From contig PMZP01000068.1 of assembly GCA_003170325.1 (NCBI GenBank), forward strand, positions 1 through 8,845: DNA of 8,845 nt. Direction: 5' to 3'. The notes below the pieces were generated by a model. It did not search any database, had not been told where the DNA came from, and was given only the letters and a program-made list of their open reading frames with translations. Positions 5,477 to 8,845 of this stretch are shown here, piece by piece. Made by a program: the position numbers and the translations under genes. The stretch is from Candidatus Tayloriibacteriota bacterium. Its GTDB lineage: Bacteria > Patescibacteriota > Minisyncoccia > Phycocordibacterales > PALSA-1337. How positions within the stretch are numbered: position 1 is the first letter of the stretch; the number at the start of each line of letters is the position of its first letter.

Positions 5477-7741
5477 TTATTTTGCCACCGCCACTGCTTC
5501 TTCAAAGGCGATCGACAACAGCTTAGAAGCGCCGTCAGAGCCCATGGTGACTCCATAGAGAACTCCTGCACGAGCCATGGTCTCACGGTTGTGGGTAATC
5601 AAAATCAGTTGGGAATGTTTGGAAAGGTTCTCTATCATATCTCCATATTTCTTGGAATTGGCTTCGTCCAGAGCGGCATCGGTCTCATCGAGGATGATGA
5701 AGGGTGGCGGATTGACTTGGGAAACGGCGAAGAGGAGGGCGATCGAGGTCAATGCTCTTTCGCCGCCGGAGAGCATCATCAAGCCTTTGACTTTCTTGCG
5801 CGGCAGGCTGACATTCACTTCGATACCTTCGGGACCATCTTCGGTTTCTGCGTCACTCGATCCTGACTCAGCGTCTCTCAAATCCTCACTGGAGAGCACG
5901 TCGCTCAAATCCTCGCCATCGCTCTTCCGCTTCCGCCGCGCTTCCCTGACTACCGTAAGCTCCGCCTTGCCGCCGCCGAACATCAAAGTGAAGAACTTCT
6001 GAAACTCGGTGTTGATCTTCAGGATACCGCTCTTGAATTCATAGTCGATGCGCGCGTCCAGATCGGCGATCATTTTGACCAGCTCTTGCTTGGCTTTTTC
6101 CAGATCCTCAAGCTCTTTCCCGAGAAAGGCGTCTCTTTCCTCCGTCTCCCGATATTCCTTCATCACTTCAGATCCGCCGCTGCCGCCGGCATCCTCTAAG
6201 CGGATCTTGTTCTTCTCTATCTTTTTGCGCCGTTCTTCCTGCATAGAACGTGATTCGATGGCGCCATGCGAGTACTCCGTCGCTTCCCTGCCTACTATAA
6301 CCCCCGCCTCGCCCAATTCGTGCTTGAAATTCTCTTCTTCACGGGCGAGCACGTTAATAGCCGCCGTCAAGGTTTCCAATATATGCCGAACCTCGTTCTG
6401 CCTAGCGATGATCTTGAAGACGTCTTTTTCCGCTTCGCGGTTCGTATCCTTCTCTTTTTCGATGGTCGACTTCAGCTCCTCGTATTCTCGGACGAACTTG
6501 GCCTCTTTTTCTGTAGCGTCCTTCAGCTTGGCTTCGTATCGGCCGCGCTCGCCTGAAAGAGAGGCGATATCCTTCTCCGCTTCGCTTATCAAAGCCGAGT
6601 CGACCGAAGAGCGGTGCTTGGCTATGAACCCGCGCAAAGCACCGATGATCTCGCTCCAAAGCTTCTTCACATCTGTGATGGCGTCCATACCTTCGATCAC
6701 CTGTACGACTTCTTCGACATCTTTCAAGCGGACCATGCGCAGTTCCTCATCTTTTATTCTAGCTTGCTCTTTCTCGATAGATCGTTTGTTAGCGCGGAGT
6801 TCCCCTTCCAATCGTCCCAATTCTCGAGTGATTGTATCTTTCTCGCTACGACAGATCTTGAGCTTTTCTTCGAGAGAGATGAGTTTGTCGCTTTTTGTGT
6901 CCTTGTTCTTGGAATCAGTCAGGATCTTTTTGGCCTGCTCCAATCGTAGATCTAGCTCCGCAAGCTCTTTTTTTGGGCCGGCTATTCCCTCGGAGGTCTT
7001 CTGCTTTTCGGTATTTATGTAAAGTTCTTCGCTGGCGAAATACTCCTTATATAGAACGATGAGTTCCTTGCGCAACTCCTCGGCCTTCTCGACTTTCTCG
7101 ACTTGTTTTTTCAAGAATCGGATATGCGGAGCGATCTCGCGGCGCAGAGATTCCACCTGCTTCATATTCTCGTCGGTCCTTTCCAATTTGCGCAGGCTTT
7201 CCAGCTTCTTCCACTGGTAGACTTTCAAGCCGAGAGCGTCCTCGATCATCTCTCTGCGCTCGCGGATAGACGCCGAAAGGATACGGTCGGCTTCCCCTTG
7301 GGAGATGATATGATGCCCGGTCGCTCCGATATGCGCGCCGGCCAATAATTCCACGATGTCTCGTAATCTGACTTGACTGCCGTTCAAAAGATATTCATTA
7401 GAATTGTCGCGATGCACGACGCGCTCCAGACTGACTTCATCGAAATCGATGGTCGGAAAAAGTTTTTGGGAATTGTCGAAAGTGACCTTGACGCTGGCGC
7501 GATTGGACCGGCCAGTTGCCGAGGAGGAATCGCCGCCGCCGTTCCAGATCATGTCTTCGCCCCTTTTGCCGCGCAGAGACTTTATGGACTGCTCGCCCAG
7601 AACGAAACGGAAGGCTTCTGCGCAGTTCGATTTTCCGGAACCGTTCGGGCCGACGATGCCGGTGATAGCGCTTGTGAATCGCAGATCGGCTTTCTTGGCG
7701 AATGACTTGAATCCGGAGAGTTCCAGGGATTTGAGATGCAT
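5477..7741 (-). CDS. smc: Short chromosome segregation ATPase SMC, no recognisable hinge
   Basis: SMC dimers use ATP binding and hydrolysis to compact and separate chromosomes. This one has 754 residues where bacterial SMC usually has about 1100-1200. The N-terminal head includes SGFKSFAKK (9-17), Walker A GPNGSGKSN (31-39) and HIISQGEADRI (144-154). The C-terminal head includes FGGGKAEL (588-595), the signature LSGGERAL (657-664), Walker B FIILDETDAALDEAN (681-695, with D685 and E686) and the switch histidine H717. Two coiled-coil arms (about 175-345 and 380-575) are shorter than usual. Between them is only a short region around IEGMDAITDVKKLWSEIIG (349-367) instead of the hinge domain of about 150 residues. 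An acidic, probably disordered insertion (about 600-638) precedes the signature. The frame is intact from head to head, so this looks like a reduced protein rather than a broken gene. RecN and Rad50 fit less well. Confidence 0.92.
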   Translation of the reverse strand: MHLKSLELSGFKSFAKKADLRFTSAITGIVGPNGSGKSNCAEAFRFVLGEQSIKSLRGKRGEDMIWNGGGDSSSATGRSNRASVKVTFDNSQKLFPTIDFDEVSLERVVHRDNSNEYLLNGSQVRLRDIVELLAGAHIGATGHHIISQGEADRILSASIRERREMIEDALGLKVYQWKKLESLRKLERTDENMKQVESLRREIAPHIRFLKKQVEKVEKAEELRKELIVLYKEYFASEELYINTEKQKTSEGIAGPKKELAELDLRLEQAKKILTDSKNKDTKSDKLISLEEKLKICRSEKDTITRELGRLEGELRANKRSIEKEQARIKDEELRMVRLKDVEEVVQVIEGMDAITDVKKLWSEIIGALRGFIAKHRSSVDSALISEAEKDIASLSGERGRYEAKLKDATEKEAKFVREYEELKSTIEKEKDTNREAEKDVFKIIARQNEVRHILETLTAAINVLAREEENFKHELGEAGVIVGREATEYSHGAIESRSMQEERRKKIEKNKIRLEDAGGSGGSEVMKEYRETEERDAFLGKELEDLEKAKQELVKMIADLDARIDYEFKSGILKINTEFQKFFTLMFGGGKAELTVVREARRKRKSDGEDLSDVLSSEDLRDAESGSSDAETEDGPEGIEVNVSLPRKKVKGLMMLSGGERALTSIALLFAVSQVNPPPFIILDETDAALDEANSKKYGDMIENLSKHSQLILITHNRETMARAGVLYGVTMGSDGASKLLSIAFEEAVAVAK

Positions 7742-7755
7742 AGCAGTATTAGTGC

Positions 7756-7784
7756 CATATATTTTAGCATCTTTTCGCTAACAA
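7756..7784 (-). promoter_or_regulatory. Putative promoter for smc (and the mre genes)
   Basis: TTGTTA (7784-7779, 4 of 6) and TATATG (7761-7756, 4 of 6) are 17 nt apart. An overlapping alternative is an extended -10, TG-C-TAAAAT (7769-7761). Both predict a start at about 7749-7754, leaving a leader of only about 8-13 nt before the smc ATG, which has no Shine-Dalgarno. The -35 region abuts the U-tract of the rnc terminator. Confidence 0.4.
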
Positions 7785-7807
7785 AAAAGGCGCCGCAAAA
7801 AGCGCCT
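7783..7807 (-). terminator. Intrinsic terminator of rnc
   Basis: On the minus strand AGGCGC (7807-7802), an 8-nt loop and GCGCCT (7793-7788) form a 6-bp G+C-rich stem running directly into a T-run (7788-7783). It lies 24 nt after the rnc stop codon, which separates rnc from the smc transcription unit. Confidence 0.8.
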
Positions 7808-7831
7808 AACGAAAACCGACGGCTACCAACA

Positions 7832-8530
7832 TCACCACCCCTTGATTTCCAGCGCTTTTTCCGCTGCCTTCTGTTCGGCCTCTTGCTTGGAGGCGCCGCT
7901 ACCAGTGGCGACTTGCACATCGCCGAGAAAGACTCCCAAGGTGAACTGCTTGTTATGGTCAGGGCCGATCTCTTTGAGAGTCTTGTAGCTCGGCGTCAAT
8001 CCGGCTTTTTCCTGTGCCCGCTCCTGGAACCGGCTCTTCCCGTCTATCCAGCTCTTATTGGCCACGATCTTTTCAATGTCGATAATGTTAAGGATATGGC
8101 TAGAAATAAAATCAGCGGCCGCATCATAGCCCTGGTCGAGGTAGATCGCACCGATCACGGCTTCGACGGCATTGGCCACGATGATAGAGCGAGCTCGGCC
8201 GGTATCCTTGGCTTCTCCGCGGGACATGAGCATGTACTCATTGAGTCCCAGGTGTTCGGCCACTTTGGTCAGACTGACCGTGTTCACGATAGCCGAACGG
8301 AAGGCCGTCAATTCTCCTTCGGCCTTCTTTGGATATTTGCGAAATAGGAAGCTCGTCACCACCAACTCCAAGACCGCGTCACCCAAAAATTCCAGACGTT
8401 CATTGTGCTCCAACCCTGATCCCTTATTCTCGTTCAGATACGAACGATGCGTGCAGGCGGTCTTTAATAGGTTGATATCATTGAAGGTCACGCCGATATG
8501 TTTTGCGAGGGATTCGAATGTGGTTTTCAT
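7832..8530 (-). CDS. rnc: Ribonuclease III
   Basis: RNase III cleaves double-stranded RNA, maturing rRNA precursors and turning over structured mRNA. With the start at ATG 8528-8530 it has 232 residues, the normal bacterial length (226 in E. coli). The nuclease domain (about 1-150) carries the signature HNERLEFLGDAVL (42-54), with E44 and D51 corresponding to E. coli E38 and D45. It also has VEAVIGAIYLD (122-132), where E123 corresponds to the catalytic E117. The residue aligned with E. coli D114 is asparagine (N120), a substitution I recall as common outside Proteobacteria. The double-stranded RNA-binding domain (about 162-230) shows GPDHNKQF (189-196) and SKQEAEQKAA (214-223). The frame is open upstream to the window edge, so an N-terminal extension is possible. 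The chosen start has no Shine-Dalgarno, but the conserved protein begins there. UGA is the stop codon. Confidence 0.94.
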   Translation of the reverse strand: MKTTFESLAKHIGVTFNDINLLKTACTHRSYLNENKGSGLEHNERLEFLGDAVLELVVTSFLFRKYPKKAEGELTAFRSAIVNTVSLTKVAEHLGLNEYMLMSRGEAKDTGRARSIIVANAVEAVIGAIYLDQGYDAAADFISSHILNIIDIEKIVANKSWIDGKSRFQERAQEKAGLTPSYKTLKEIGPDHNKQFTLGVFLGDVQVATGSGASKQEAEQKAAEKALEIKGW

Positions 8531-8845
8531 GGTTTTGAAGAAATCTGCAACGCGCCCTTTTGGCTCCGGACATTTCCCCTTTGCTCCTCCGCTTCGACCT
8601 TCTGGTCGCGTGCTTCGCAGTCGGGGAAAGTCCCTTCGCTGAGCGGTCGCGCCACACTCCTCTTCAATGCTCTCTTTCAATCGCTTCGGGCTGACATTCT
8701 CCCTCTTCAATAAATGGATCTCATTCAAGACAGATTTGACGTAATATGCCGGATCGCCGTAAGGCCGGAGGATCGAGATCTTCTTAGACTCTATACACTT
8801 CTCTATTATTTTTATCTGCTCAGCATCGGTGATGATCGATGAGCC
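8531..8845 (-). CDS. Unrecognised open frame, partial at the window edge, in frame with rnc
   Basis: The frame entering at the right edge is open for 105 codons and joins rnc without a stop; the other two minus frames stop within about 35 nt of the edge. The first part (8845 to about 8655) looks like ordinary protein, with segments such as ITDAEQIKIIEKCIESKKIS and YYVKSVLNEIHLLKRE. The last 40 or so codons before rnc change to an Arg/Gly/Pro-rich string (RRDFPRLRSTRPEGRSGG) encoded by an inverted repeat, and look like translated non-coding DNA. I do not recognise the protein. It may be the C-terminal end of an upstream gene whose stop was lost or displaced by the repeat, an N-terminal domain fused to RNase III, or chance openness. 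Confidence 0.4.
8568..8633. repeat. 66-nt imperfect inverted repeat upstream of rnc
   Basis: The outer arms GGACATTTCCCC (8568-8579) and GGGGAAAGTCC (8623-8633) pair over 11 bp with one bulged base. A short inner match (8582-8584 with 8617-8619) and a central 5-bp hairpin CGACC-TTCT-GGTCG (8595-8608) extend it into a long interrupted hairpin. It lies 38 nt upstream of the rnc ATG and is richer in G+C than its surroundings. GCTTCG recurs at 8591-8596, 8612-8617 and 8683-8688, and GGTCGCG at 8604-8610 and 8645-8651. It could be a dispersed palindromic repeat of the REP kind or a folded mRNA leader. Confidence 0.6.

Noticed and set aside
4982..5866. Plus-strand open frame of 294 codons across the smc-mreB junction
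   Set aside because: It lies opposite two well-supported genes, and its translation shows no motif or membrane pattern of its own.
6048..7022. Long plus-strand open frame of 324 codons, rich in Ser and Phe
   Set aside because: It is the complement of the SMC coiled coil; Glu/Lys/Arg-rich codons read backwards give Ser/Phe/Leu. The minus frame has all SMC motifs.
5477..7741. smc as a frameshifted or deleted pseudogene because it is short
   Set aside because: A single intact frame carries both heads in order, with coiled coils on either side, and the length fits my memory of Parcubacteria SMC proteins.
1..8845. CRISPR arrays, insertion sequences, phage genes or defence genes
   Set aside because: No regularly spaced repeats, transposase, integrase or defence-type domains were seen; apart from the RNA and leader elements the window is conserved housekeeping DNA.

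Overview
The window suggests a member of the Candidate Phyla Radiation (Patescibacteria), most likely a Parcubacteria-type lineage. The signs are a 754-residue SMC with shortened arms and no recognisable hinge, a compact mreB-mreC-(mini mreD)-PBP2 cluster, few Shine-Dalgarno sites, short intergenic gaps and roughly balanced G+C. The assignment rests on remembered gene order and protein style, not on a search. UGA ends the rnc frame directly before a terminator, so standard stop use is likely and the UGA-Gly code of Gracilibacteria/Absconditabacteria is unlikely.

All recognised protein genes read on the minus strand, so the biological order runs from high to low coordinates. At the right edge (8845-8531) an unrecognised open frame enters the window and runs, with no stop, into rnc (RNase III, 8530-7832). 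A 66-nt imperfect inverted repeat lies just upstream of the rnc start. An intrinsic terminator follows rnc and overlaps a putative smc promoter. smc (7741-5477) is followed after 24 nt by mreB (5452-4388), mreC (overlapping mreB by 23 nt) and an 88-residue membrane protein in the mreD position (3610-3344). Next comes a stretch of about 325 nt without a protein gene. It holds a probable plus-strand structured RNA ending in a strong terminator, and the promoter and Shine-Dalgarno site that place the PBP2 start at 3018. PBP2 (3018-1303), greA (1224-751) and the 5' half of lysS (749 to beyond position 1) complete the layout.

The middle genes form a cell-elongation module: MreB filaments, the MreC scaffold, a MreD-like membrane partner and the PBP2 transpeptidase. 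It sits directly downstream of the chromosome organiser SMC. The flanks are housekeeping genes: RNase III for RNA processing, GreA for rescue of backtracked RNA polymerase, and LysS for tRNA-Lys charging.

The most unusual feature is the antisense-oriented candidate RNA at about 3129-3325. It matches no RNA family that I can recognise. Second are the hairpins in the leaders of rnc and greA, both genes with known leader-level control in Escherichia coli, and third the reduced SMC and MreD proteins.
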